DNA of 64,000 nucleotides from Rhyzopertha dominica (GCA_025024175.1 QCXZ01000137.1:14322001-14386000), one strand, 5' to 3'. Counted from the first letter of the stretch, positions 1-12,815 are shown. The notes: generated by a model not told the origin, from the sequence alone. Numbers and translations: made by a program.

Positions 1-154
1 TTATAGGTACTTATAAAAAATTATTTCAGGCTGTTTCTGCGTGCACTTTTTTTGTATAATACCTAGTTAGGCGTGGACATCTTCAGTTCAAGCGGTAAAT
101 GTAAGTACCAGTTAATAAATAGCAAACTAATTATTTGATTAATGCCAGATTATA

Positions 155-352
155 ATGGAGTCGGACAAAGGTCGTTTCTCAGTGCCAGGTTGTAAGGTGA
201 AACAAAAGCCGATATTCAGGTTTCCAAACCCAAGAAGAGGCGACATGTGCAGCAAGTGGAAACAAGCAATCAACAATCCTAGCTTTAAGAATTTATCTCA
301 TGAACATCTTTACAGAATTGGGTATTTAACAATTATAACGAATAAATCCTAA
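155..352 (+). pseudogene. THAP-like zinc finger exon, partial or broken
   Basis: A 65-codon reading frame resembles the N-terminal half of a THAP DNA-binding domain. It has a VPGC start, an FRFP block, a tryptophan followed by KQAI, and a LSHEHLYRI segment where THAP proteins usually have the third zinc cysteine and the histidine. The first zinc cysteine is replaced by phenylalanine (FSVPGC). The Cys-x-x-His pair is not reached before the stop. A GT in GGTATT just after the HLYRI codons could be a splice donor, so this may be a first exon whose partner lies outside what I can read. THAP domains occur both in insect host genes and in P-element-type transposases. With a missing ligand and no downstream exon, a dead fragment is the simplest reading. 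Confidence 0.4.
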
Positions 353-3300
353 TGTGCTGATGTGTAGTAGCAAATTATCAAAATGGTAAATAATTACTGT
401 AACCCATAACTTGTAACTTACTAACTTACACCGCAGGCTGTTATACTTGATTTACTGGTCTTATAATGTAAATTACTTCTTCATTAATTAATTTAAGAAG
501 TGTATTTAAAGACGATGCAATTGGTGTAGGTTATTAGTATGTTCTTTGATTTCTAATTACATTTCTGGTTGGTGGATAAGAAGATAGTTTAAATATTGGA
601 GTTGTAAAACCATAAAAACAAATTATTATTATTACATATCTAAACTCTTCATTTTTGTTTTTACAAAGTCACTTTCAGTTATACGAATATTATTCAAATG
701 CTCTTACACTCATATTTTTTAGAATGTTTTGTCAATGTTAACATTAGTTACTTCAGCTTACTGTATTGTTACCGTTTCTGTTAAGTTTTTAACTACAAGT
801 GGTTCGATACATAGTTAATTTACTTTTCATGTATTTAAATACTCATTTAAATTTTTCTGTAGTATTAGTGATTCAATTTCAGTAGTTACATTTTTCTTAA
901 TATTTACCTACAATATTTAAATACATTTTAAAAACTTTGAACAACACTGGTTATAAAGGTGAACCACTATAACTGACGCTGTTTGTCATTTGTATTGTTC
1001 CAAGTTATCGGTACTATTGTTTAGAGTGTACTTTTTATTTTAAATCTACTTTTAAATGATAAGGCATACTTTTGTTTAAGGCAATATCAAAAATTAATAG
1101 GACAGTTTTTAATTTAGCTCTTTAATTTGTTCATATATTTTTGATATTGTCTGCATTGCTTGTTACAAATGAACTATGTTCACAACACCAATCAATATTT
1201 ATTCACTAGTTTATAGTTAATGCAAAAACTGTATTAATATACTTTAACCTTTATTTGTTCTTTCATTTATAATTATATTTGTTAGGTTGTTCGCACCTTT
1301 CCAAGTGAAATTTCATTGTATTCAATGTATACATTGTATTCAATGAAATTTTATTTGGAAAAGTTCGAATGATCTAGCTAAAACCACCTTTAATAACGAA
1401 AATAATGATCCTAAATATTCAAATTTGGCGCTAATTTACGCAAGTTTCGACGCACAGATGGCGCGATCGCGAAAATGATGTTGGGACAGGGCAGATGCAT
1501 TGGCCTTTTCTTTCTATTAAAGTGTTATTTTATGGGGTATGGTTAAAGCTGAATTACAACTATGTTTTCATACTGCAATATTCCGAAGAAAACTCGACTA
1601 CTTTCTTTATAGAGTTGTAAACGAGGATGAGATGTGGATACACGACTAGAATAGTTATTATAAATTCTGAATTCTAGAATAGTAATTCTGAAAATATGAA
1701 CACAAAAATTTGCATCGCGTAATACGGGATGTTGACGCAACGTCGCGATCACCCAACGGCATGTTCATGCAACAACGTGTTGATGTAACGACTCTGAGCC
1801 GTCTCTACCACCCAAAAAGACATAACACGACGAGTTCCTGTTAGGGTAGACGTTTAATGAGTAGCGCTTACACTAGAAATTTGAACTTTTGCAGTATGAT
1901 GTTTTGGAATGTACCCTTTTCAACGAAAACAATGGCAAGCAAAAACTAATTCCATAAGTAGATACGAAATTTTTTAATTAAATAGATCTAGGTAGATAGT
2001 TTTTTTTCACATTATATGGATTCTAAATAAAATTTTACAGCAATGTTATTTGTCACATGTACTAACAACTCCACTAAGGATACCGAACAAACGATTCGTT
2101 AGCGTTCCTGTTTTTGCCGGCGAATTCAAGCTTTTGCGGATTGCCGATACGTGGCGCCCCATGTTAAGTGTATACCTAAACACATATTATTTCAATTTCA
2201 AGTTATAAAATTACAAATACCAACCATTCGGTTTATCGTCATAAGTATAAAATAAAATACTACCGCATGTTTAGGTAGTTATTCTGCTTTAAAAGAATTT
2301 AGCATCGACCGGTGAGATGTGTAACTTCGACCTAAGAGTGCCATGTTTGTAGCATGAAAGATGATAAAGATCGTTATCATTTTAAGTGAAGCTATCCGTA
2401 GTCACCTAATATGTATACTTAAATATAAAAATTTCCGAGTTGAAAAGCTTTGAAATAATTGATATTTATTATAAAATTGTTACCGCTAATATGCAGAAAT
2501 CGGTTATACTGCAGATTATTTAAGTAATGTGGAGACTAACCAGGGTGATATGCTAAGGCGCCGAGAACTGTTTCAGTGAGCAAATTACCTAGTTAATCTA
2601 GGAATAAGATCTTTGCTGGCACAGCTACGTTTATGTACTCTTAAATTAACATAACGATATATAAATATTTATCGATACGTTTCGAATCACGTTAATACAA
2701 ACAAACTGTCAAATATTTAATTGGGCAAATCAATTTTGAATCACTTAAAGAAGTAAAATAAAAAATCAAACGGTTGAAAATATTATTACCTACAATTAAC
2801 GAAATGAGTTTGCAAAACTCATGATAAAATTATGCTTTTCCCTCACTCTAAAGATTGGTGACGTTTTGAATCACATAGCAATTAATTTTTGCAGCTAGTA
2901 CTCATATTTGTGGTACATTTATATTATCAAGCAAGCTTTTGACATATCAGTAACAACATTTATGTAGAAAGACTAGTGGGTAGAGATAAATTTTTCAATA
3001 AAAGAGAAAAAACAAAAACAGCATATACACTTCAACACAGCATAGAAAACATGGATAAAAAGAAATAATTTCAACTGATTAAGATGTTCAAATACATAGT
3101 AGTTAACTTCTAAATTAATTAAAATGAATATCTTTTTCATTTCATTTATAATGCTGTTATTGATTACTCTTAGTGTTATCGTTCTGCATTTGTTTTCATT
3201 TTTCCTAAACCTCTTTAATTTTTTTCCCTGATTAGAAAATTTACTTCTACTCAGTAGTCTTTTTAAACACACGTTAAACAAATACTGAAGCTTATTTGTA

Positions 3301-4616
3301 ACTTTCGTAAAAACCATTAAACACAGATAGGTCAAGTGGGATAACAAAAGAAATGAAATTTAATTCTGAAACTTTCAGTGAGATATTGTAATTGTACCTT
3401 TCTATTTAAAAAAGTGAAGTTATTGGCATTTGAAGTATGTTGTATTTACAGACTGTTAAGCTGTCGCTAAAAAGTAACAACATGTATGCCCAGCACGCTT
3501 GTAAAAATTGAGTAATCATAGCCTTTGTGGTTGTAGATAAACAGTTTCTTAGAAACCACTGTAAACATCAAAATTTTTAAAGAAATGAGTATTAAGACTA
3601 AACGGTTTATCTTAGACCCAAAGTGACCTTTTGAATTTGATAAGACATCTAAAAATGTAGTAATATATAGTGTCCCATTTAAAGTAATGAAGTTAGTGTC
3701 AACTTCCGGAGTAACCGGAAGTCCGCCATTTCGGAGATTACTTCCATTCATCTCGCCCTACCACTATTTGTCAGTGTACAAATTTTCATCTCATAATTCT
3801 GTCAATTTTCCAAGATGGAAAGCTTAAGTGTGAACATCATGTGTATTGATAATTATTAATGGCAAGAATAACATATAACTATACTACAGTACATCACCTT
3901 AAAGCAGACGACTAACCTCGCAGAAGTATTGGTTTTTATCATTGGTTAAGCAAATTTTTGTTCAGCTGTCGTAATAACCATACTAGTGCAATAAAATTTT
4001 ATACATAGTCCGCGATGCTTTTCTCTGTTTACATTACATACATACATTTGCAGAGGATGAACGTATAGTCTTAGTACCAAAATGATGAAGGAACTACGAG
4101 TATAGCGGTTAGGAATAAACCGATAATTATTTGGTTCACTGACGTCCTCCGTAGCATAGCTATTGCAATAGCTATATCAATAGAGTATCATATAATCCAG
4201 ATGCAGTACTTTCAGAGCAAATGGATAAGTTGAATGGTTTCAAAGGCGCGCTCATTATGAAACGTTAAATTAATTAGGTAGTTTGGAAAAGAGCCGATTG
4301 CTTTGAATGTGCCTTGTTTCACGAGATTTATCAGATAGCTCTGAAGATCGTGTAGACCTAACGGCCATTGTCAAAGAGCGTCAAAGTTTTTTGTTTCCGA
4401 GCTCCTTAATTAACTCCAAAACGTTTTAGCGCATTTCTGTAGGTCGCTATTACTCTGTATTCTATCACTAATTTACTTAACTAATTTTTCGTGCAAAAAC
4501 TACGTCAGCAGTTACTAAAAACAGGTCTGCAATTTACTGGTATTATCCACCAAATGCACATTAATATGATGCGTTAAACACTTAGTGGTTTCTTAGTTGC
4601 ACGTAGATCGTTCACC
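353..4616. other. Gene-poor AT-rich stretch
   Basis: I see no coding region with domain similarity here. The short reading frames at 1543-1752, 2973-3347 and 3467-3751 are AT-rich and low in information. The only clear structure is the palindrome at 1291-1368. Confidence 0.6.
1291..1368. repeat. Near-perfect 78-bp palindrome
   Basis: The two halves are reverse complements around a central GTATAC at 1327-1332 with no spacer. Both arms carry TTTCCAA, AAATTTCATTG and ATTCAATG blocks and end at TCG/CGA. Only a few mismatches separate them. It could be a head-to-head MITE remnant. Confidence 0.7.
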
Positions 4617-5468
4617 ATGACGACAGGTCAGACTATTTTGAAGGTTTTGTTAACAAGCACACGAATATTATTGCTGCTAATGCAACTGTACTATTCTGCT
4701 GTTCTACCTATCACATTGATGGAAAAAATTCAGGAAATAGATTACGAACGTTACAAAATGATGACTGGTGCTCTCTGGGGCTACGTGTCGATTTGGACAC
4801 TGGTAAGGTTCAGCTCTTTGTAACTATGCAAAGCAATTAAAGAGTTTATTTCAGGCTATCCAGATAGTCTANCTTACAAGTACAACGATTGAAAGCTGGT
4901 TTAACAAACATGATACAAAACAGAATTCAGCCGTTAATAGCATTAATTCATACTTATATACATGCCTGCTATTCCCATTTTCTACTCTTACCACAACGTT
5001 GTTTTGGTATTATTTCTACGCTGCTCCAAATGACATTGCGCCCCAATACATAATGGATCTGATTCCAATGAGTTCGCACGTTATCTCTCATTTGGTTATT
5101 TTGGTACCTGTAATAGTCGATCCATTTGTCTTTTCAAATAGATTGGTGAATTTAAGAGGGAAATTCTTTGTTTTCATTGCTGGGCTTCTGGGATATACTC
5201 TTGCGTAAGTATTCATAAGACGGTAATATTGCTAGGGCTAACCATAATGATCGAAAAAGCACGCAAGTATTTACATGTTTACATTTTCAGGTTCTATGTA
5301 GCTTACGTTAAAAATGGAAAATTTCATTACGAAGTCTTTGAACGTTCTAGTTGGACTGGAAGATTTGTGCTAATAGCAACTTTTCACGCCATGATGTATG
5401 GTTTCTATCGTTTAGGACAGAAGTACCCGACGCTGGTTGTAAACAGGCAAAAGTCAAAAACAAACTGA
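4617..5468 (+). CDS. AIG1/FAR-17a (ADTRP-like) membrane protein, three exons
   Basis: Joining 4617-4802, 4855-5204 and 5291-5468 gives an uninterrupted frame of about 237 residues, the usual length for the AIG1/FAR-17a (ADTRP) family. Introns are 52 bp (GTAAGG to TTTCAG) and 86 bp (GTAAGT to TTTCAG). Several hydrophobic segments are visible: residues 9-31, about 50-70, a stretch ending FWYYFYAAP, one at HLVILVPVIVDPF, one at FVFIAGLLGYTLAFYVAYV and a C-terminal one. This fits a multi-pass protein. The family's conserved His and His-x-Thr/Leu region is represented by SHVISHLVILVPVIVDP. Mammalian members hydrolyse fatty-acid esters of hydroxy fatty acids in membranes; the same role here is inference. 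An N at 4872 makes codon 68 unreadable (TAN), so a stop there cannot be excluded. The ATG at 4617 is chosen because it precedes the first membrane segment. Confidence 0.85.
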
Positions 5469-6291
5469 AAATTGTAGCGGCAATAATTCTTTCGTTCGAG
5501 TTGGCTGCAGGAGTATAGACGATACAATGGTTTAGTAGTTAAGAGCACTATTCTACATATTATTATTGTCTTCAGCAGAATATAAAATATTGTACCTATT
5601 AGTATAGTAAAATCTTATTTTATATTCATCATTTTTTTACTTTTACAACTGGTGTTCTTAATACTGTAAGAACACAAATATTCTTATTTTACAAAACGTT
5701 CTTATCCACGTGATTATTTGACGATCTACAACATTATTACAGTTTCGGCTTTTAGCGTTACTCAATACATCAGGATTTTATTTATCGACGAGTCATTTGA
5801 CTAATATTCAAACTTCTCTTGAGAGATGGAAAATTATTACAGCCCTAGACTTCAACCCCTATTAACGATTTTCCTTTTTGCCGATGGCCATCATTGTCGT
5901 GCTGTAGCTGTACTCCAAAAGTATGCTAAAGAGCTACGATATGTGAGGGCTGATGGATAAGTCATTAAACCAAAATTTGTCTTTAAGCCAGAAGCGAATA
6001 TTATTCATTGCACATAGATGCATCCATCTGTTGCCTTAAAAGCTGGGAGTCTCAATAGATCCTGTTCACAAAGCAGCTGTTTGCACGATTTTACTATAGA
6101 TCCTTGCAAGCTCAAATAATTAAATTGTCAATCTTAACGTAGAATGACATTTTGGTATCTTGCTTTGCAATGTAGTTCGCAGTTTATATACTTAGGTAAC
6201 AGGTAATAATAGCATGACTTTCTATAATTTTGTGCATTATACACGTATTACTTTAAAATCAGGACATATTTATTCAGCGATAATAATAATC

Positions 6292-6379
<88 letters not shown>

Positions 6380-7992
6380 GTAAGCTAAATAATAAGTATT
6401 ATAGGTAATAAAATTAAAATTACAAATATAGTTCCATTTTTTATAACATAACTGAAGAACGGAAGTCAAATTAATGTTGGAAACAGTAATAGAAACCGTT
6501 AAGTATACGAGTATCGCAGTACAATTATGTAAACAAAATAGAACGATAGAAGTAGACCAAAATAGGTCAATTTACTAAAGACATCATTTCACGCCTTTAA
6601 AAATGAGTGGTTGCCAGAATTAAAATAAAACGCAATACATAACTGACCTTTTTCTTGAAGTCAGGACATATTTGTGAAATCCGAGCACATGAATGTCTGA
6701 TCAGAGGCAAATATTAGGAAGGGCATTTTCTATGAAATCAGTACAGTCCTGCCTAAATCATGACAGGTGGTCATGCTAATTGTAGGCAGCTAATTCTCAT
6801 ATAATGTGTACCAACCTTAATTTGGTAATTTACTTAAGTATGGTAATGGTATAGTGCCTGCAGAACTAATTATTTAGGATGACACCAATTTCAAATACTT
6901 TCGTAGGTGGTACAAAATACCTACAAAGCCAGCAAATAGGGTATCTAATAAAAGTTTTTGACCTTGTCAGTTAGTGAACTTTATACAACAATCACTTATT
7001 GCGACTACTTTCTAATGATTGCTTGTACGTGTATACTTTTTAGATAACTAGCCAAATATAGGGTTAGTCAAAAGTATAGAATAAGAAGTTTATTTCTGTA
7101 AATATAAAATTTATAGCAAAAACCTTTAATAATAACAATTTTGTATGCACAAAAAGCGGTATCAAATCAGTAGAAAAGTAGATAGCAATGTCATATGCAA
7201 GCAATAAACTAAAATATGAAAACAAAATTCTATACTATAGTAGTCACCCATATACCCATAAGTTCTGCGTGCACTAAACAAAAGTATCTGTTGTATCTGA
7301 TACACTAAACTTATGTCGGTTTTAACTGCAAGAAAGCATTTGTCAGGAACATCATTCCTTGCTTTTCAATTTTTAGAAGCAATTCCTAGAACTCCTTCAA
7401 TATTTGTATAGGCAGCCTTCTATTAGTAGGTGTGTATAAGAGTGCTGTGAGTGAATTGCCCTTGGAATTGCCTCCTCAACCTCATTTTTAATTTATCGTT
7501 TCTACTAGATATAAATCATAAAACTATAATAACCGCTTTTCTTGTTGAACAAATAAGCACCAAGATTATATCTAGTTATATTATTTAAATAGTAACAGTT
7601 GTAATTTTTTTGTTCCAATCTGTACGATTTTTATGCATGCCTATTTATAAATTCACATTTTCTCAAAATCAAAATCTGTTAGATAAATCACAACTTAGTT
7701 GGAATAAATTCTGTCGGAATGACTTCAGACTGTGGCAAGCTCTCGGACAGTACTCCAACATTGTGCGTTTCATTGTGGTGTAAAACGGATCCTTCTGTTC
7801 TCCTTCTATAACTGGTGTACTACGCCACTGCATACGTTAGCATCGCATAAATGATGACTACCAGCACTACCAGTTAACAGAAACGCGATTCAAAACCACC
7901 TAGAAGCCCAACAGTTAATAAGACAACAGATCTACAAAATGCGTCATCTACTTGGCAGTACTTCATTTTCGCCACGGGCAAAGCCATGCTGC
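5469..7992. other. Intergenic, no gene seen
   Basis: AT-rich spacer without recognisable coding sequence, apart from the microsatellite at 6281-6379. The poly-isoleucine and poly-leucine reading frames over that repeat are artefacts. Confidence 0.6.
6281..6379. repeat. (TAA)n microsatellite, about 99 bp
   Basis: An almost uninterrupted run of TAA units, broken only by one CG near its left end (6291-6292). Confidence 0.95.
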
Positions 7993-8067
7993 CTGCACTA
8001 TACCTTAACTACACTGATGAGCTGCAATATAGCGAAACTGATCTGTCTGTAGTTGGTTGCGGTGCAG
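7993..8067 (+). ncRNA. Type I hammerhead ribozyme, copy A
   Basis: The sequence holds the complete hammerhead core in order: CTGATGA at 8014-8020, a stem-II hairpin at 8021-8033 (GCT paired with AGC), GAAA at 8034-8037, a very short stem III (CTGATCTG, 8038-8045), then TC at 8046-8047, the expected cleavage position. Stem I is closed by AACTACA (8007-8013) with TGTAGTT (8048-8054), a perfect 7-bp helix. Beyond an internal loop, CTGCAC (7993-7998) pairs with GTGCAG (8062-8067). Stems II and III are closed and stem I is open, so this is type I. One mismatch in stem III suggests weak or lost activity as a monomer. The related copy at 33731-33822 supports the fold by compensatory changes. Type I hammerheads with tiny stem III are known from retrozymes and Penelope-like elements. 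Confidence 0.75.
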
Positions 8068-8268
8068 ACAGAATAGCGTAGACATACATTTTATATCAAA
8101 TCAGATGTCAACAGTACTTTTTAGGGCTTGAAGTGAATTCTACAAAAAAGTGACCTCTGTATTTTTCCTTCTGTTGTGTCAGTTTCAAGTACATTTTAAT
8201 AAATTAAAAGGTTATTTTAATAACTGAACTATTTGAAATCCTATTCACCAAAAAAAAAACCTATTGTA

Positions 8269-8526
8269 AAGTCCGCAGTGTCCAAATTAGTTGAAAAATT
8301 TAAGGAAGCTGGACATCTAAAAGATAAGATGAGATAAGGTCTCGACGTCCGAAATTGGCTACAAATGAAGCTTTAGTTAGCTTTTTAAATAACTGATCTA
8401 CGTCAAGCATTCATGTTGCTATTGGACAATAACGNCAGTCAATCGTCGGTTGTTCGGATACTGAAAAAGGAACAAATACAAACCGTGCATGAGCTAAATG
8501 AATATAATCCTGGCAGAAGATTATAG
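8269..8526 (+). pseudogene. Mariner-type transposase N-terminal fragment
   Basis: Reading across frameshifts gives a helix-turn-helix region: a SKLVEKFKEAG segment, an ATNEALV segment, then RILKKEQIQ and ELNEYNPGRRL. This is the usual order in the insect mariner-related DUF4817-type transposase family, where an RILK block precedes a QEL...D..RR block. In-frame stops and at least two frameshifts, plus an N at 8434, show it is dead. No catalytic DDE part follows. Confidence 0.6.
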
Positions 8527-10404
8527 CATAAAATACTCCCACTTTCACATTTGCCATTCAAATAGCCATACAATAAACTCATAGGTGGTGCATGTCATAT
8601 TAATATCAAAATTATAAATGTCATATAAATTTAATGTCAATTTGTCAATACATAAAAAGTATATTTGGAAACGACCTAAGTTAAAGGTCAAAACGTTATA
8701 AATACATATTTTAATATAATTAGGAGCCTAAACCTAGAAATATAAACACTAGAAATATTATTTCGCGGCAAAGATCGACGAGTTTACCCAAACCGCAAAC
8801 GGCGCTCCGCCACATTCAAAATTTATTGTGATTCTCTTGTTCTATCTCTTTCTGCAAAATTAAGCGAATTCCAGTAACCTTTATTAATAAAATTAACAAG
8901 CTTTTCTGGCATTTTCAATATTTCTGTGTCATCTGCGCAGGATGTATATGCGATTTCTTCTTAGAAACTGACGCCTCCTATACAGAATCTGAAAATCTTT
9001 ATTGCGTATAAAAGCAAGTGATTGATTATATTTCTACCTTTTTTTGATACGGCCTTTCCACAATCAGCACAAATTTCGATATTCATACCAAAGTAATTTA
9101 AAATAAAACAGGTAGACTTTTTCTACTTCTTCGTCTACTGTGAAAGTTTCATAGAAGAAATATATAATAAAAATACATTAGTGTGATAACTTGATCAAAA
9201 AATGTATAAAATATTATAAGTGTGGCAAGTTTTAAACTTGATTACATAATCCTATAACTTACTTATTAAAACTGTTATTCTTGATACTAAATTATAAACT
9301 TGTTTTTCAGTAAACTCCACGTTACTTAATGCTTTTAAGTTAAAATATTCCTCTAAATTGAATTCATATTAGGTTTACTGCCCACTGCTTTACTTAGATG
9401 GAGGTGCATTGTAAGAACATTTGGTGAGTGGAAAATAACGAAGAGAGAGTCGCTGAATTCAAATTTTCACAAATTTCACGGAGAGAACCGAAAGTGCCGG
9501 ATGACGATTTTGAACGGACGCGGTGCTTTAGAGGAAAAATAACGGCCCTCCAACCTCCATTATGTGTGATCCCACCGAGATTCTTTTAATGGGGCCCGTG
9601 TCCACACTTGACTCTCAAGCCCTCCCCGGTGTCCTGCCGCCTGTCAATTGTTCGCAACCACTTGCACTTGTTAGCTACCGATTTTTACTACATGTCGACA
9701 GTAATTTGTTTTGAACGGACGTACGTTTATGCGGAGAAGGTTCTAATTGGTGATGAAATGATGAAATCATTACAGATGAAGGGAGACGAGTAAGTAAAGG
9801 GCGTGTTGAAATAATGACTTTATACTTTTTTCTTATTTAGATTTGCGCTCCTTAGGGATGAACATGAACCTAACAGTTATGGTGTGTGTAAAATTTAAAG
9901 CAAATCGCTATAGACCAGGTATTCTAAATAATGACCTCCATTTGACTACGCCTATGCATACCACGCGATTTGTTGTTTCATATTTCATAACTCTTTTAAA
10001 TCTCATACCTGTGAAATGTTACTCTCGAATTTGTATTTATTGGTGTCAGGAAAGAACCTCAAGATGTACATTAACCATATTTATTTCACTATTCACCAAA
10101 TTATTTTCTGAACAGTCAATAATAATACCAAATTACACTAGAACATCCAAAATAAGTATTTCAGTACACTTGTTCATGTTTAAAGCAAACTAAAATTGCT
10201 TAAACTATTAGACTTCCAACCTTCCAAGTTGGTAACAATAGTCGCTGCGACAACCAGAATAACGGAGGTTCAACATGGACGTTTTCGTCACAGTTAATAT
10301 ATGCATAAAAATGCGCAAGGCTATTCCCTTTCAGTTCTATATTCAAAGGTATCCAATTGTTAAGAGATTGATTGATAATTGATAAGATATGTAAGAATGT
10401 AAGC
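8527..10404. other. No gene recognised
   Basis: Mostly AT-rich. The part at about 9420-9790 is noticeably richer in GC (runs such as GGAGAGAACCGAAAG and GTGCCGGATGACG) but has no long or recognisable reading frame. It may be transposon-derived or conserved noncoding sequence. Confidence 0.5.
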
Positions 10405-10409
10405 TTTCG

Positions 10410-10515
10410 CGGCCAGAGTTAGATTGAAATCTTAGACTTTTGGGGTTAAACCGCTTTTGAGTTTGGAATAAGGTCCACGTTTCTCCCGCATTTGTAAGGG
10501 GAGATGGAAGAATCT
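10410..10515 (-). repeat. Inverted copy of the Penelope-like element terminus
   Basis: The stretch carries ATTGAAATCTTAG, a CTTTTGGGGTTA block, CCGCTT, ACGTTTCTCCCGCATTTGT and AAGGGGAGATG. In reverse complement this is collinear with 13433-13503, which ends the Penelope-like element on the plus strand. The two ends are therefore inverted, as is common for Penelope-like insertions. The hammerhead core in this copy is degraded: CTGATGA is lost, but GAAACG is kept on the minus strand. Confidence 0.6.
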
Positions 10516-10816
10516 GTGACATTTTTGAAGGGGGTTAGAAGAAAAGTTTCAATTCCAGAATCCGTGACGATCACCAGTCAATTTTTAACGCAGGACAATC
10601 AGTCTGATATATTCTGAGACTTGGTAGAAAAATGTCTTGCTTCAACGTATTTCACATTTCGTGGTCAATTGGGTATTTGCCATGTATTTATATTTCATTA
10701 AATTGCATATTAATAGGAAGCATCTAATCCACCAAACAGCTGTGACAGCGTATAAATTCGAAAAAATGGATCGTAAAGTGTATTTTTGATATTAAAAATG
10801 TGATTATTTAAAGGGA

Positions 10817-11740
10817 CCGCCAAAACGCGAACATATTGGCCGTGACGTCAGGTGTCTTGTAAATGGCCGCTTGTTTACATCTGGGGTCGGCGCGTCATGC
10901 ATCAGCCTCAGCCCGTCAATTTATCAGTTTGTTGTTTGCGTTCATTTTGTGACAAGCGAATTAAAATAGGCCAAGAAAAGGTGAAATACTTATGAGTTAT
11001 GACTTTTGAAGGCATGTTCATTGTTATGGAATTTGTGTACAGCGACGAGCGGTTCAACGCGACGGAGATGAGGAACGTAAAAGCAAAAGCAACAGCATAA
11101 GTGAACTTTTTATCAAATTAATGCAGCATTGATAATTTTATCACAGTGGGTTGTTGTAAACATACTATTTGTAAACATAAAAATGTAAGAATCAAAAATG
11201 TACCGTAAACTTGACATTTATTTTAGAGGTCAGTCGAATATATGGGGAACAACGTCGTTTCCCCGCTAGCGACTTAAAACGCATATAATTTTTTATATTC
11301 TCTTCAAGCTATAACAAAATGGAGCCGAATAGTAAACACTTATAACCCCAAAAAGAATAATAAAACTTACAGTAAGAATTAAGATGATCTTCACAACGGA
11401 AGAAAAAACTTTGCGATTTCGGCATATCACGTCTAGGGGCCTTAAACAACTTTTGCATACGTTGATAATTTCGGGGAACAGTTTGTTAGCTGCACTGATT
11501 GAAGTACTTTTATGGCCATGTACAAAACAACACTTGTTTTGTTTTCCATACATAATAGATGCTTGTAAAACTACACAAATCACTTTTTGGTGCGACCTCC
11601 TTTCAACAAACACCACACAAAAGCTTTTTTAATACAAGAATGATACTACACCATTAAACAACACGGTCTTCGGTAATGTTTACATGACACTTGACGTCAC
11701 GAGTTGAATAACCTTGGATAGAAGCGTTTTGGCAGTGACT
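10817..11740. mobile_element. Non-autonomous TIR element, about 0.92 kb
   Basis: The left end (CCGCCAAAACGC, then CGTGACGTCAGGTGTC and TGTAAA) is mirrored at the right end (GACACTTGACGTCACG, then GCGTTTTGGCAG). This gives inverted arms of roughly 50 bp with small gaps. No transposase was recognised inside. A minus-strand reading frame at 11293-11616 (107 codons, with CCFVHGH and CKSCL cysteine pairs) matches nothing I know. I could not find a convincing target-site duplication, so the superfamily is open. It lies between the inverted Penelope-like end and the Penelope-like coding part, so it may have inserted into that element. Confidence 0.5.
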
Positions 11741-11807
11741 GCTAAGATTCGAATTTCAAACCTGAAATTCTATACCTACAAATATTTTTTTTTGTTTTTT
11801 TTTTAAC

Positions 11808-12815
11808 ATGGCACACGATATATATGCACTTCAAGATTCATTTTTCGTAATTTTCAAAAAAAGTGATAATATCCAATTTTACCGACAAAATTCTACTACA
11901 CTTATGGGTTCCCCATTGTCACTAGTAGTAGCAAACATATTAATGGAAACATTTGAATATATAGCTTTAGAGTCATCAGACTTGAAACCTAAAATATGGC
12001 TTCGTTATGTCCACGACACTTTCATTATAATGCCTCACGGCTCCGACCCCTTAACAATCTTCTTATACCACTTTAATTCCCAACATTCTGATATTAAATT
12101 TTCGCCCATTTCTTCATGTCCTTGTCACTCGTCTACCCAACGGTCGTTTGGCCCACTCTATCTATCGCAAAGCCACCCACACAGGTCGGTACTTGCATGC
12201 GTTTTCTCATTACCATACATCACAAAAGCGTTGTGTCTTGAATTCTATTGTTAACCTTACTATATCAGTTTCCGAACCAGGCAAACTTCCAAGTGAATTA
12301 CAAAACTTATGCATCAGTTTGGCCAACAACGGGTATAATAACCGTAAGATACAATCTGCAATTAATCATCATCTTTACCCCAAACCCAAACTAACTCTTA
12401 AAACCAATTTAAACCCAAATTATAGACTGCTTTACTCCCCTACATTTAAGGTGTCACAGATATAATTGGCAAAATTCTTAAAAAATAATTCATCCCTGCT
12501 ATCTTCGAGCCCCCTTCGAACATGTCACAGATCCTTCTATCTCCGAAGAACAAAATAAATCCTCTATCTTCTAGAGGCATTTACAGCATTCCTTGTTCGT
12601 GCGGTGCCGTATATATCGGTGAAACAGGTAGATCCATTAAAACCAGGCTTAATGAACATAAACACTGCATAAAATTAAGTTTTTTTCCCCCACTCAGCGG
12701 TAGCCGAACATCAGCATGAAACCGGTCACAATAGTTTGCTTGACAATATGTCAGTTCTAGCGAAAGCCCCTTTTTCACAACCCGAAAATTCCGAGAAGCC
12801 ATCCGAGTAATCTAA
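11808..12815 (+). pseudogene. Penelope-like element pol, RT plus GIY-YIG, broken
   Basis: The first part has the Penelope RT blocks FYRQ, MGSPLSLVVANILME and a WLRYVHDTFII segment where the catalytic YVDD-type motif belongs; the first aspartate is replaced by histidine. A second frame continues with LAHSIYRKATHTGRYLH. A third carries the GIY-YIG endonuclease: GIYSIPCSCGAVYIGETGRS, then TRLNEHK, and after another shift EHQHETGH. The order RT then GIY-YIG defines Penelope-like elements. At least three frame breaks and the missing N-terminal RT part show that it is dead. The distal sequence to 13503 is its 3' region. Confidence 0.85.

Noticed and set aside
6214..6469. Poly-isoleucine and poly-leucine reading frames on both strands
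   Set aside because: They are translations of the TAA microsatellite.
11293..11632. Overlapping 107- and 82-codon frames on opposite strands as a gene
   Set aside because: They lie inside a TIR element and have no recognised domain, so they are reported only as part of that element.
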